Assembly (NCBI RefSeq): GCF_963678635.1
Contig: NC_087071.1
Coordinates: 4,045,624-4,109,623, forward strand
Origin: Symsagittifera roscoffensis
Lineage: Eukaryota; Xenacoelomorpha; Acoela; Convolutidae
Direction of reading: 5' to 3'
DNA: 64,000 nt
The notes beneath the pieces were generated by a model. The model made no database searches, had not been told where the DNA came from, and saw only the letters and a program-made list of their open reading frames with translations. Shown in pieces: positions 1 through 11,505 of this stretch. Made by a program: the position numbers and the translations under genes. Numbering within the stretch: position 1 is the first letter of the stretch; each line of letters begins with the position of its first letter.

Positions 1-177
1 TTTTAATTGAATTTCTAGGCTCTATAAAACTAATGTTCTATTTGTGTGCTTCAACTATGAACTTCTTCATGTTTGTTTTGAAAAATTTTCGATGTGAAAA
101 AAGAACTAGTCGTACATTTTCAAAAACTCCAATTATGAACTTATATAACTAGCATTTTTCTTTTATGGAGGTCAACT
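1..177. mobile_element. Fold-back MITE family 2, right end only
   Basis: Ends ctagcatttttcttttatgg aggtcaac, close to the right terminus of the other copies. The rest lies outside the window or is diverged. Confidence 0.4.
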
Positions 178-369
178 CGAGCTCTTAAGCAAGCTTTGAA
201 CAAAATAGGACTAAAGTTTGAGCAAACAGTAGTTTTACTCGGGCTTGCGATATCTCTCGCTAGATTTGCAATTTCTAAATTTAGTCTTCTAGATAAGAAA
301 AATGGCGACAGTTTGTTGTCAAAAAAATCCAGCAAAGACTTTCGACATTTCAGCTCTGATGTCATTTGA
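139..369 (+). CDS. Possible 3'-terminal exon, function unknown
   Basis: Plus-strand frame open from 139 to a TGA at 367-369, without ATG. From about 172 it reads STRALKQALNKIGLKFEQTV, then LLGLAISLARFAISKF and a Lys/Ser-rich tail. The first part overlaps the end of a MITE (tttatggaggtcaac), so true coding could begin only near 171, where ag/g gives a possible acceptor. The minus strand is also open here (386-141). Weak evidence. Confidence 0.18.
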   Translation, partial: TYITSIFLLWRSTRALKQALNKIGLKFEQTVVLLGLAISLARFAISKFSLLDKKNGDSLLSKKSSKDFRHFSSDVI

Positions 370-3269
370 ATTTCATTTAATATCAATTGAAGTTATTTTT
401 AGCTCACTAGTTTAAGCTTATCTCTTGTGATCGGAACACTTTAAACACAAAATTCTTCTGAATGGAAAAACTTGTCGGGTTATTTGTCGACATATATGGT
501 TATAAAATTATGTAACATTCTTATATAGAGCCACTTATTCGAATCAAGATCTAAAAAAGTGACTTTCAATCTAAGTTGTTTCTTCTGAATTTGAAAATTC
601 ATTTCAATCAAGCCTAAACTAACTGATAAGCTTAATCAAACTTACTGAAAAGTACTTTGACGCTCAAGTTTATTAACCAAATTGGACTACTTTTTAAGGT
701 AAGTAAGAATACAAGATTCTCTCTGTTGAGATTCGAGGAAATTCTTTGAGTAAAAAATTTCCAAAATTTCTTTCAAAATAATTTTCCACTTTAATTTGTC
801 GCTAATGGCAGTCTTCATTAAAGTTTCTCATTGATTTTTGTTTCTATTTTATGCATCAGCATTTTGTTTTTAATTTTAATTTTCTCAGACAATCATGATT
901 ACAGATTTGAAAAGAAAATTTTTGCGATCACAAATATGTTGCTCTCCCATGAGACAATATTTGTTTTAATTCGATCGAAATTCGCAATGGTGCGTGTTTA
1001 CATAGGTTCCCTACACCTACAATATAAAATCACGAGGTAATTTTCTACCCAACTCACAGCATAGGAACCAACAAACAGACTTTGGAAAACCAATATAAGC
1101 TCACGTCAACTAAAACAAACCAGGAACCCAAATTTCCCTCTAGCTGAAATTTGGCCAAGATAGCCCTTGTGTTTTACTATCCCTTAATATGCACTTCAAA
1201 GAAAATTTCCGAGGTAATAAAACCCCGAATATACCCTTTGTTTTCTCTTTCAACCAAAATAAATCCTGTCTAGAACAGAAATTTAAACCAGCATTTCTGA
1301 ATCAGATTTCAAGATATAATAACTCAACTTATATTTATGCAAATTTATATAAAAAAGATTCTTTGAACTTTGATAACTTTCCAAATTGGTCCAGAAAGCT
1401 TTTCTCTTATTCATTCTCAAAACTTTTTTTAATAATAAAATTGTAAGAGAAAACTAACCTAATTTTGACGGAAAAACTAAATGATATATCGAAAATACTT
1501 CAAAGATTATTACTTATAAGTTTGCACGTAAAGGGATTTAACTCCTATTAATCCCAGTGGTTCGAATTTTCCTACCCGGTTCTGCCGCTTCAAAATGACA
1601 TGTAGTGGGGCAATATTTGCACCAAGGCTAGTTGGGGAAATATTTCAAACTTTGGGTGCTTTAAATTCACAATAGACACATAAAAAACCGAAAAAACATA
1701 CGAGCGAACTTGTTTTGCAACCATAGTTAGTTTGCTTTCATTTTAAGCAAAACCATGTCATGTAAAATTTTTCTATAAATGCTTTTACTATCTACATAAA
1801 AAATCGAAGTTGACTTATAAAAAAAACTCACTTGGAAAATGAATTCAAAATAAAATGGTAATTTTCTGCACTTAAAATCAGTTCGGCTAATCGATACGTT
1901 CCGCTACGTGAACAAAATGCCCATTTATCTTAATGGTTGGGTAAAATACAGGAGACGCGGATAAAAAAAGCAGGGGGGATAAAGCCTGTCAATCACTTTC
2001 TTTGTTGCATGGCACATAGCAATTATAAGGGAATAAAACGAACCGAGCATATATATAGGAGAGTATTATTCCCCCAACAACTGTACCATTATTTCCATTA
2101 TTTCACAACAATTTCCACACAAGGAAATGGAAGAATAAAAAAGCGGTAAAACAGAATTCTTTTCTTTATTCTTTTTCTGTTTTGGTGTATTTAAAAATTC
2201 TTATCGACAACGTTTGTTTGGTTGTTCAGTCGGTGGTATAGCTCAGTTTATTGTCCTTTTTATTGCGATTGATTGTTGCTTATTATACAGGCGACGAATT
2301 ACAGATTAAAACAAAAACGGTAGCACAGATTGACAAAAAAAACAGATAAATCGCGTGGCTTTGTACAGGTAATATTTTTAAAATAGTAATTTTATGCTGT
2401 TTTCAAAAGTGCCAATTCAAAGTTTTTAAAGAGGTTAAGGTAAACATTTTTTGCCACAACAAACTAAAAAGTTTTGTTTTTTTTTGGACGTTTTGTCGTT
2501 TTTGTTATGATCACTTGCCTAAAAAAAGGGAACGAACTATGGGTTATCTATTTTTTTTTGCCAAATGTTGGCTGTCTCAAGAAAAACTCGAAATAACCAA
2601 ATAATTTCTTGGTTTAAGTCTGTGAAAAAACTTTTATCATGCATTTTCACCAATTTGTAGAATCTACTTCATGGATTTTTGAAATAATTTTTCACCTGTT
2701 TATTGGTTTGAAAGCTTTTTGGTCTTCATTTTTTTTCGTTTTTTTTTCGGATGAAACAGTGCTCATCGTACAAATTTCATTTGTGAAAACTGTATGATAA
2801 GCTATTTTTCAAATAAAAACCAAAAAAAAACTTTTTGAATCTATTTTTTGATGGCAAAAACTTACTTTTGTGCTCAAACAAACACTTTACAGAATCCTTT
2901 TGTCAATAAAAACAATCTTTTTGTCGATATCATAGGCCAGGCTAAATTATTTTACACAAAAATTAAATTAAAAAAAATTGAGTATTTTTTGTGAAACGAT
3001 AACTGGAATTTTTTTCTTACAAATAAGAAGAATTTAAACCTGTAGGCCACTATTTTCAAACCTTTACAATTTTAAACTACAAGCTTTTGAACTTATTCAA
3101 AACGAAGAAAAACAAAGCTTCAAAACGGAGTTCAAACTAGATTTGGAAATTCCTGAACTCAAACAACTCCATGTTATACAATTTGTTGAATGAAAAAAAA
3201 ACTTTCAGAAAAATTTTCATACAACTTTATGAAAGTTTTTGTAAAAATTGTCATTTCAGAAAATTTTTA
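370..3269. other. AT-rich non-coding stretch
   Basis: No coding sequence or repeat with a second copy in the window was recognised. The part at 1930-2150 is richer in G (acgcggataaaaaaagcagg) and has tatatatagg at 2049, which could be promoter-like, but no transcript start can be supported. Confidence 0.3.
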
Positions 3270-4974
3270 AATTCGAAAATTGTGTGATTCGAAGTTTCAT
3301 CTAAGAACCAGGTCGATCATTAATATAACCATAATTATTGAAAGATTTTCACGAAGACTCGATGACTCTGCACTCCATTTTGTTGACACTCAACTTAAAA
3401 TTTTTTTTACCGTTGTTTCAACTTATCTCATTGTACAGTTACTTGTCCAACCTAACAGCTGTTTTTATAAACGAATATTAGAAATAAATTTCGAATTAAT
3501 TAAAAAAAACATGTTTTGATCTTGGACTTTATTTTCTCCTCTTTTTTAAAGTTTTTAGTGCAACCATGTATTTCAAAAAAAAATTATGCAACATGCACAG
3601 CTGCAGAAACTGTGCTTAGACTGTTTTTTGTCTCGCCTAATGCCAAGAAAGTGCGTCACATGAAATGGATTCCGGAAAAACGTGGTCTCAGTTTTTAGAT
3701 AAACTTGTCTGTTTTTTTTTATTTTTGGACTCAAATAGAAACTATAATCAGAGACTGACTCCCGTTTATTTTGATTCTAACTAAAGTTTCAAACTTATAT
3801 TGGCTTATATTTCGATCATTTTTCTTAAAATTCAACCGCGTAGCATGAAAAATTGACAAAAAAATTAAATAATGAAACAATTGAGACTTTTTATAATTGC
3901 ATTAATTTTCAAAGAACATTTTCTAACCAATGGGGTCGTAAAAATCTCGCATAACATCTGTTTATCCTTCTTTAAAAAAAAAGAATTTAAATTAAATTGG
4001 GTCGAAATCTGCTGTACTTGCAACAGTGAAAGCTCCAGGTTTATTTTTTTTTTTCATTTCTAACCAAGTTTTCTTAGCTGATAGTAGAAACAGAACATTA
4101 TCTACAATTTTATGCCACTATTGACACAATCTAGCCGCAGAAAAGTTTAAAAAAGGTTTTGTTGCTTACAAAATTTTGGCATTTGAATGCGTGATTTGTT
4201 TGTTAAAAATCTGCTCACATGCAAAAATGGGATGATGTTGACTGATTTACAAGTTGTCAGCTTTTCAATTAATTTTATGCAACAAAAAATAAAACTCTCT
4301 TTAAATTTTTGATTTAAAACACGAAAAAAAAAGTTTTCTGATACGTTTAGAAAGATGTATGCTATAAATATTATCAATAAAAAGAGTTTTTTGACACGTC
4401 AGTTTGCAGCAAAGGTAATTTTTGTAGAAAAGGCTTAGTGTTCCTCCGAATAAAATGTAAAAAATTTCTTTTCAATTTTTATTCATTTTCGAAATATATC
4501 CCTTGGAAGACGAATTGTAAAATTGTGCTTTGATTTTCTACATCAGCATTCGCGTTTTCATCAAAATTTTTCAATGCAACAGATTAATCATTTTCTTGCG
4601 ATTGAGCCTATTCATATTTTTTAAGAAAATTTTGCATTTTTTAAATTACATAATCAATGACAGTTGTTTTGTAATGAGTTTTTCAATGAGCAATTCAAAC
4701 CAAAGAGTGGAAGACAGATTTTCACATTAAAACATCGGCTGGACACCAAGTGGAAAAATTGTAGACCTTTTCTCTAAAGTTACGCAGTATCAATGCAGTT
4801 CTAATTTTATGCCTCTAAATACGAAGTTCTTACATCGAAGTTCGGTTTGTAACATTGAAACGCAAACTGAAAAAAAAACTCAAAAAACTGCACATTATCA
4901 TAGACATCTCGAAAAATGTTTTGAAAATCTGTTGTAGGGGATCATAACCTAAGATAACAAGAGTAGCCGGTTTT
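3270..4974. repeat. Tandem duplication, unit 1
   Basis: 1.7-kb unit directly followed by a shorter copy (4980-6090). Shared landmarks are tgattcgaagtttcatctaa with tgattcgaggtttaatttga, the caagaaagtgcgtcacatga block and ttggcatttgaatgcg. Divergence is substantial except for the last 336 bp. No coding sequence recognised. Confidence 0.82.
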
Positions 4975-4979
4975 TAAAT

Positions 4980-6090
4980 ATGAAAAATGTATGATTCGAG
5001 GTTTAATTTGAGAACCAGGTAAATCTTTGATGTAAACATAATTAATGCAAGAGTTTCACGACACCCAATTTGAAGAAATTCGCACAGCTGCTGAAATTGT
5101 GCTTAGCGTGTTTTTTGTCTCTGCTAATGCTAAGAAAATGCGTCACATGATTTGGATTCGGAAATAAGGTTGTCTCAGTATTGAAATAAGTTTTTCTGTT
5201 TTTTTGTTTTTGGACTGAATTAGAATTTTTAATCAGAAACTGATTTTCATTCACGAAAAAAAAGTTTTTGTTGTTTTCAGAATTTTGGCATTTGAATGCG
5301 TTATTTTTTTTCCTAAAAGTCTGTTCACGTACAAAAATGTGATAATGTTGACTGATTTACAATTTTTCAGCTTTCAAATGTATTTATGATGCAACAAAAA
5401 ATTGAAGTTTTTTAAAATAATTTTTGATTTAAAACACAAAAATTTTTTTCTAAAAAATGTAGAAATGTGTATGATGTATATCATCAATTAATTAGGCGCG
5501 ACAGTATTTTTGGCTCAACAGTTTGCAGCAAAAGTAATTTTTGTAGAAAAAGTTTAGTTTCGCTCCAAATAAAATGTTTAAAAAATCCTTTTCAATCCTT
5601 ATTCATAATCAAAATATGTCCTTGGGAAGACGAATTGTAAAATTGTGCTTTGATTTTCTTCATCACTATTCGCGTTTTCTTCAAGCTTTCCATGGCAACA
5701 GATTAATCATTTTTTTCCGATAGAGCCTGTTCATAATCTTTTTCAAATTTTGCATTTTTTAAATTACATAATCAATGACAGTTGTTTTTTAATGAGTTTT
5801 TCAATGAGCAATTCAAACCAAAGAGTGGAAGACAGATTTTCACATTAAAACATCGGCTGGACACCGAGTGGAAAAATTGTAGACCTTTTCTCCAAAGTTA
5901 CGCAGTATCAATGCAGTTCTAATTTTATGCCTCTAAATACGAAGTTCTTACATCGAAGTTCGGTTTGTAACATTGAAACGCAAACTGAAAAAAAAACTCA
6001 AAAAACTGCACATTATCATAGACATCTCGAAAAATGTTTTGAAAATCTGTTGTAGGGGATCATAACCTAAGATAAAAAGAGTAGCCGGTT
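4980..6090. repeat. Tandem duplication, unit 2
   Basis: 1.1-kb copy of 3270-4974 with two deletions of some 250-400 bp. Its last part, 5750-6088, is almost identical to 4633-4968 (about four differences). Confidence 0.82.
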
Positions 6091-6739
6091 GCTGTGCAAT
6101 TAGCACAGAGAATTGTCACTACACCCTACAAAAACTTAATTAATTTGTTTTTTGAAACTTATGTTAATTCTTTGCGTGGGGTGAGAGTAACCAGACAAAA
6201 GCTCAGATTATTAGTAGAAAAAAAACCATAAAAAGAAGAATTTTATTGCATTGTCTATGCATAGCACTAACTGAGGCTTGGAGAATAGTTTTTCTGAAAA
6301 AAAAACCAATATTTTCACGAAATAAAAGAAAAGTTTTTTCTATTAAAACACAACTGTTTGCCAGCTTCAGTCGCTCAAAATAGAGAATAGCCAAAAAAAT
6401 AGACAACAATTTCAAACGATTTTGTCGTTTTTATGCTGTTTGAATCATGATTGAATCACGATATCATTGATAACTCGATCCAATCTGATAAAAATTTGAA
6501 GTTAACTTTCACAACTTTCTCTCGGATAAACTACCCGTCATTTTGCGCAACTGTAATCAATATAAAACAATATGCACCCTTGCTACATTTTTTTATAATC
6601 TTTTTATGTTTCTTCTATGAAGAAATGAAATAGTCAGTTGCGGATTGTTTTAGATTTCAAAAAGGAGGAAAGAAAGTTCTAGAAGAAAATTCTTGACGCT
6701 ATCTTGAAGCAATCAAAGTTCCTCTATACCTGGAAAGAA

Positions 6740-6880
6740 ATGGGTTCTTGTATGAGTAAATCGAAAGAATCTTCTGAACAAAAATCAAGCAAAGAAAAAG
6801 GGCAGCAAAACGATCATGCGAAAACCAAAACTACAGATGAGACGCAATCATCACGACCAACTAGAGATGCTCGGAATTGA
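6740..6880 (+). CDS. Possible 46-residue ORF with MGSC-type N-terminus
   Basis: ATG to TGA, 46 codons. The protein starts MGSCMSKSKESSEQKSSKEK and is rich in Lys, Ser and Gln, with no hydrophobic segment. Gly2 followed by Cys4, Ser6 and Lys7 fits the rule for N-myristoylation (G2, S/T at 6, basic at 7) with a neighbouring palmitoylation site, as in small membrane-anchored signalling proteins. AATAAA occurs at 7094, about 215 bases downstream. I recognise no homologue. It could be the first exon of a larger gene or chance. Confidence 0.3.
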   Translation: MGSCMSKSKESSEQKSSKEKGQQNDHAKTKTTDETQSSRPTRDARN

Positions 6881-7104
6881 CGTTCCGTGGAACATTCTAG
6901 ACTTTTCTAGAAGATTAAACTCAATTTGGCGCTTTCACATGAATTCATAATTTTTGAAATGACAGTGAATCAATTATTTAACAATTGATTGAAAACGTTT
7001 GTACTGATTTTCTTGCTTCAAAATTTCGAAAAAGGTATTTCGTTTGTATTTTTCTAATCCAATTCTTATAAAAAATGAATTTCTTTCGATGAAATAAATC
7101 TACA

Positions 7105-7280
7105 CCCGGGTTGGCTCAAAATGCTTATCATACAATTTTCATTTTGGAGAAATGCGAATCATAGACTTTTCATGCAATTCCATGCAAGTACAGAAAATTG
7201 CATGAAAGGTCTAAGATTAGTGATTTTTCTTGTCTCAAATTGTGTGACTATCATTTTTGGTCTATGGAGGTCAACCCGGG
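7105..7280. mobile_element. Fold-back MITE (family 2), complete copy
   Basis: 176 bp forming one long imperfect hairpin: cccgggttggctcaaaatgc at the left and the related gcatttttgg..gtcaacccggg-type sequence at the right. The centre has catgcaattccatgcaagta facing aaaattgcatgaaagg. No coding capacity. Related ends occur at 1-177, 27303-28022 and 34870-34905. Confidence 0.75.
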
Positions 7281-8048
7281 CAATATGTAAAATTTACGCA
7301 TTCAATTAAATTCAATTAATTGTTTTTTGTTTTAATTTTAAAATGCAGTTAAGCCCTGAAGTTGCAATTCCATTTTTCAATAAAGCTAGTTGACAAGCAG
7401 ATAGCGGCAATTTACTCATTTGACTAATTCAACTACCTTTTTGGGTTAACAATTGATTTTACGAAATAGCTGCGGTTTTCACATGTTACAAAAAAATGAA
7501 AAAAAAAATGAAGTTTGAAGTAAAAAATTTAACCATCAACAGGCTTTTTTAGTTTTAGATTCAAGCTTATTTGATTGTAAATTTGAAAAAAAGAAGGATA
7601 TAGAAATTGTGTTGTTTAGGCTCCGGCAAATAATTTTGAAGCTTAGCTCAATGCAAAATGAAACTAAGATCTATGCACACAGAAAAAACTTTGTTGCAAC
7701 CTGTGTCGATTGGTGCAATTTTAAGCAAGTTTTACGATCCTTTCTTGTGATAATTTCATAATCTCATTTTTAATCTCATGTAAATCAGACTTATAGTAGC
7801 TTGTTAAACACAAAGAGCAGTCAAAATTTGATGAATCTTGAGGACTGAGTAACCAAATCTAATGAAAAAAAATCACATCAGAAGTCGACGAGCCTATCGC
7901 AGAAAGATTGACTTGAAAAGATTAATTGTTAGTGAAATTAGAGAGTATTCATCAAAACGTTGTTTTGATTTCAAACTTTTTATTCTAAACTTTAGCCTAA
8001 AAATCATCAATTGTTTCACGGGAGAGCAAATGAAAAAAGCCCTAATTA

Positions 8049-8634
8049 CGAGGCCAAACTGTGCATTTTGTGAATTGTTAGTGGACTCCACAACATGCCA
8101 AAATCATATTTTTTGCGGAACCCGTAATATTGCTACTTTCCTGTGACCTTCCTTGCTGTTGCGGATTCCACGGACAAATAAAACACTGTATTGCTCAAAA
8201 TTACTCCAGAAGCAGGAATAAAATTTGTGGAATCCGCAACAAATTTTGCGGAATCCGGAAGAGTTTGTGGAAGTCATGAAAGAATAATAATACATCCGTT
8301 TAGTAGACTTAAACGGTCGTGGAGTCCGCAATCGTATGTGGAATCCGAAAAATGTCGGCGGTATCCGCAAAATATTGCGGAATCTACTAACATTTGCGGA
8401 ATCCGTTTACATTTACAGAATCCAGAACAACTACCTATTTTTGCTCGTTGAGGAATCCGTATTAAAACTAACGTGAAGGCAAAAATTACGTTACAGATAT
8501 TTGCACGCGGAACCATGGAAATTTTGCAAGCGGAATCCACTTAAATTTTGCAACATGTTTAAGGACTTGTCTCTGGAATCCAAGAACATTCAGACACAGC
8601 ATTGTGCGCCTATTCAGTGCACAGTTTGGCCTCG
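8049..8634. mobile_element. TIR element (MITE family 1) with internal GGAATCC array
   Basis: Perfect 17-bp terminal inverted repeats CGAGGCCAAACTGTGCA (8049-8065) and its complement (8618-8634), flanked by TTA on both sides (8046-8048, 8635-8637). A TTA/TAA target site would fit PIF/Harbinger-type transposition. Between the ends lie about 13 copies of a GCGGAATCCG-like motif. The element encodes no transposase. Relatives are at 55046-55215 and 61611-61771. Confidence 0.8.
8160..8580. repeat. GCGGAATCCG motif array inside the MITE
   Basis: Around 13 variants (gtggaatccgc, gcggaatccgg, gcggtatccgc, gcggaatccgt and others) spaced 15-60 bases apart, mostly in the same orientation, the first one inverted. 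The two other copies of the MITE have only one such motif each (gctggattccagg and a degenerate form), so the array expanded in this copy or family branch. Confidence 0.75.
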
Positions 8635-8639
8635 TTAAG

Positions 8640-10287
8640 CTATAAATTTTTTAAGCCCTGAATTTGCCAAAAAAAAATTAGCTCATGAAAGATGCACTTC
8701 TTTATGATAAAAACAAACCATATGCAGACACAGCTTCAAAAATTTAACGCGAGTTTGCCAACTTCAAAGCTAAAAGAAACACATAAAATTGTGACGCAAT
8801 ATATCACAATAACTTGAAGCAGAATACCAATTCCCTGTTTTACAATTTGAAACTGTATCCTGTTCAAAGATTTTTCTAATTTTTTGAGGGTTTCAGTAGT
8901 AAATGCCTCGCTAGCATATGTTGGTATGATACGCTAGCATGATCAAAGAAAAACAAAAAATGAAATAAAAACAGCCTTCCCGCACTAATTCTTTTTGATT
9001 AATAATCAGTTTTAATGGTTCTCCGAGGCAAAATTTTCTAAAAGGAAGTGTAACTCAAAACCATACAATCAATGATAATTTGCTTGATAACCGAAATCTG
9101 CTTTTAAACTGTTATGATCGTTCAATTCGTTTTCATTGTAACGCGAATCAATGTTTGTCCAAGCAATGCACTCTTTTTGATTTAAATTTTTTAAAAATAA
9201 AATTCAATAAATTTTTATTATCAGATTTGACTGGAGACGGTGAAAACGGGGCGGGGATCATCGTGAGGAGATAGGGGGTGTTAAAAAAAGTGGTAGAGGA
9301 ATCGAGCGTAATTGGTTATTTTGATAAGCGATTTTCCGCACTGGAGTTTCTTGGCTAAAAATCGAATATATTTAATTTTTAGTCTGTCTTTCCTGGGTTA
9401 TACTGTCAATGTTTTTGAATTTTAAAAAATGAATTCTCAATTGATTAGAAATAGATTGTTTTATATTTATTTTCATTTTTGTTTCGCAAGTTTTATAATT
9501 CATTTTACTCAATTGTAAGGGTTTATAACCCAATTTTCTTACCTTTTTCTGTTTTCCGCCCAAATTCAGCTACCACAAACAATCATCAGGATGAGTTGAG
9601 AGATATATCATATTGAGGCGCTTTCAGTCGTGATTCAAAGACATTCAAAAAATCAATTTCAATTTTTTCCCAGTGTTGAGACAAACTGGTTCAATTTTTT
9701 TATATTTTTGTTTTTGTCTAAATTTGAGCTAATAACGCGATCGAGTAACGCTCATTGCCCGGAAATTTACTGTTTTTTAGACTTAAGGGATAAAAAGTTG
9801 GCTTTACTGTAAAAAAAAGTTCTGAATTTTTCATATAGCGCTTATTCGGCACTTTCTAAAAGGTTCTCTAAAAGTTTTTAAAAATTTTTAAACAAAAAAA
9901 AATTATAAAATTTTTTTTTTCATTTTTTTTGTTTTTGTTCGTTTTTATTCATTTTTTGAGGAAAAGTGTTGTCGATCATATCTCAACAATTTTCTCCGCT
10001 TTTGTATAAGTCTCGAATCACACCACCACTAAAATCAACACTTATTTGAAAAAAGCTACGAAAACTTTTTTTTTCATTTCTTAAATAATATGGTCGGAAC
10101 TTCTGTAGTACTTGCACAGTAACCGGATATCCTTATTATTCATTGATTTTAGTTTTAAACGTCAACTCTTGTCGAGTTAGCGTGGGATTGTGAGAAAAAC
10201 GGTGGACGCGGCAGGGTTAGAGGAGTAAAAGAATGGGAGTTGGAGTGGTGAACAAGGGGATGAAACTCATCGTTCGTGTTCGAATTT
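8640..10287. other. AT-rich non-coding stretch with two GC-richer islands
   Basis: 9230-9310 and 10190-10280 are GC-richer, with short open frames (for example TGDGENGAGIIVRR ending at 9274) but no homology or supported splice structure. The remainder is AT-rich and featureless. Confidence 0.3.
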
Positions 10288-11460
10288 TGCAGAAAACGGC
10301 GACATATCCTATTTAAAAAACTAATCAGTTTTCAGGATTTTATTAAAAAACAATCAGAAACTTGTAGGCAAATTTTAGCTACAATCGATTGAAACTGTAA
10401 AAAAAAACTTAAAAGTTGTTACGTGGACTAAACTTTCCGCCCACGATATTCAATTATCATTTAATCAATCTTTACCCATAACTTCGCTGAAATTTTATAT
10501 TTGAGAAAATAATTGTTGATAATCGATATTTGGGCGATATGACAATCGAACATGTTGACCAGGTTTTCGACCGCAAAAATCTAATATAATCAATTTATTC
10601 CAGATAAGAAAACAAATGCGTTCTTTTTTTTATTTCATAATTTTGCATTGAGAAATCGATTCGGTAAGAACGAAAATAAGAATGCTAAGAATAATCGAAT
10701 GCTGCAAAGAAAAATCAACTGTTTGGGGTATTTTAAAACAAATTTTAGCGGTAATTTTTTTAGCAAGAGGTAGTTTTGAGCAGTATAATCAAAGATTGAT
10801 GAAACAATGGTGGAAATCAGATAAATCTAGAAAAAAAAGAGAGCTCCGGGTATGTTTAATTGGCTCAAACCTAAAACTTCGAAATATGAAAATAATATAT
10901 AATCAAATTACAAAAGTGGTTTTTGATTGATATGATCTATGTCCTCCAATTTAGCACGTATTAGCGCGCGAGGACGCATATAAAAAATTTAGGACTAGTG
11001 GAAAATGGATCCCCTAAAACAGTACCAAAGGCGACACTTCAGACGTTTGTGGATCGAATCCCTGAATAGTCTGCCCGCCCCATAACCACTAAATCATCCG
11101 CTGGGTATCCAAAGTCGTCTCTTTTATAACTGCCCGTACCGAACTTTTCACACAATTTCACGTCTGATCCTACAATTTTCAGACATTAGCTGTTTTCCAG
11201 CTCTGGACATATCTGTTTCACATATGATCACATCTGCACTCATTGCCGTTTGCAAACTATACCTGATTCAGACATGACTATACCTGGGTCAGGCATTACT
11301 ATACCTGGTTCGACATGACCATACCTGGTGAGACATGACTGTACCTAGTGAGACATGACAACACTGTGTCATACATGACAATACCTTGTAAGACATGACG
11401 TATTTTCTGTATAGAAAAGATATTTCTTTTCTTTTCTTACAAATAAACCATTTTGTTTAA
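10288..11460. repeat. 1.2-kb tandem duplication, unit 1
   Basis: Starts ttttgcagaaaacggcgaca and ends with agaaaagatatttcttttct and an A-rich run. It contains a possible small frame (10682-10930) that is broken in unit 2, and a minisatellite at about 11260-11400. No known gene. Confidence 0.88.
11260..11400. repeat. Minisatellite, CAGACATGACNATACCTGG unit, copy 1
   Basis: About seven units of 19-21 bases such as agacatgactatacctgg. The same array occurs at 12480-12620 in the tandem copy. It is not a CRISPR: units are contiguous, without unique spacers. Confidence 0.82.
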
Positions 11461-11505
11461 TTTTTCAGCAATTTCTTTCTCATTTTCATTATTTTCATTA
11501 TTTTG

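Noticed and set aside
2225-2300. ggtggtatagctcagttt looked like a tRNA start
   Set aside because: No B box or pairing arms downstream; only a short match.
7862-8146. 94-codon frame starting MKKNHIRSRRAYRRK
   Set aside because: Runs into the TIR element starting at 8049; no homology and AT-rich codon use typical of chance frames here.
9080-9274. Frame ending TGDGENGAGIIVRR in a GC-richer island
   Set aside because: Only about 15 codons look gene-like, splice evidence is weak (one cag), and neither strand gives a recognisable protein.
10150-10290. GC-richer patch that might be a LOXHD1-like 3' exon on either strand
   Set aside because: No PLAT motif in any frame; no phase-compatible acceptor for the donor at 14812.
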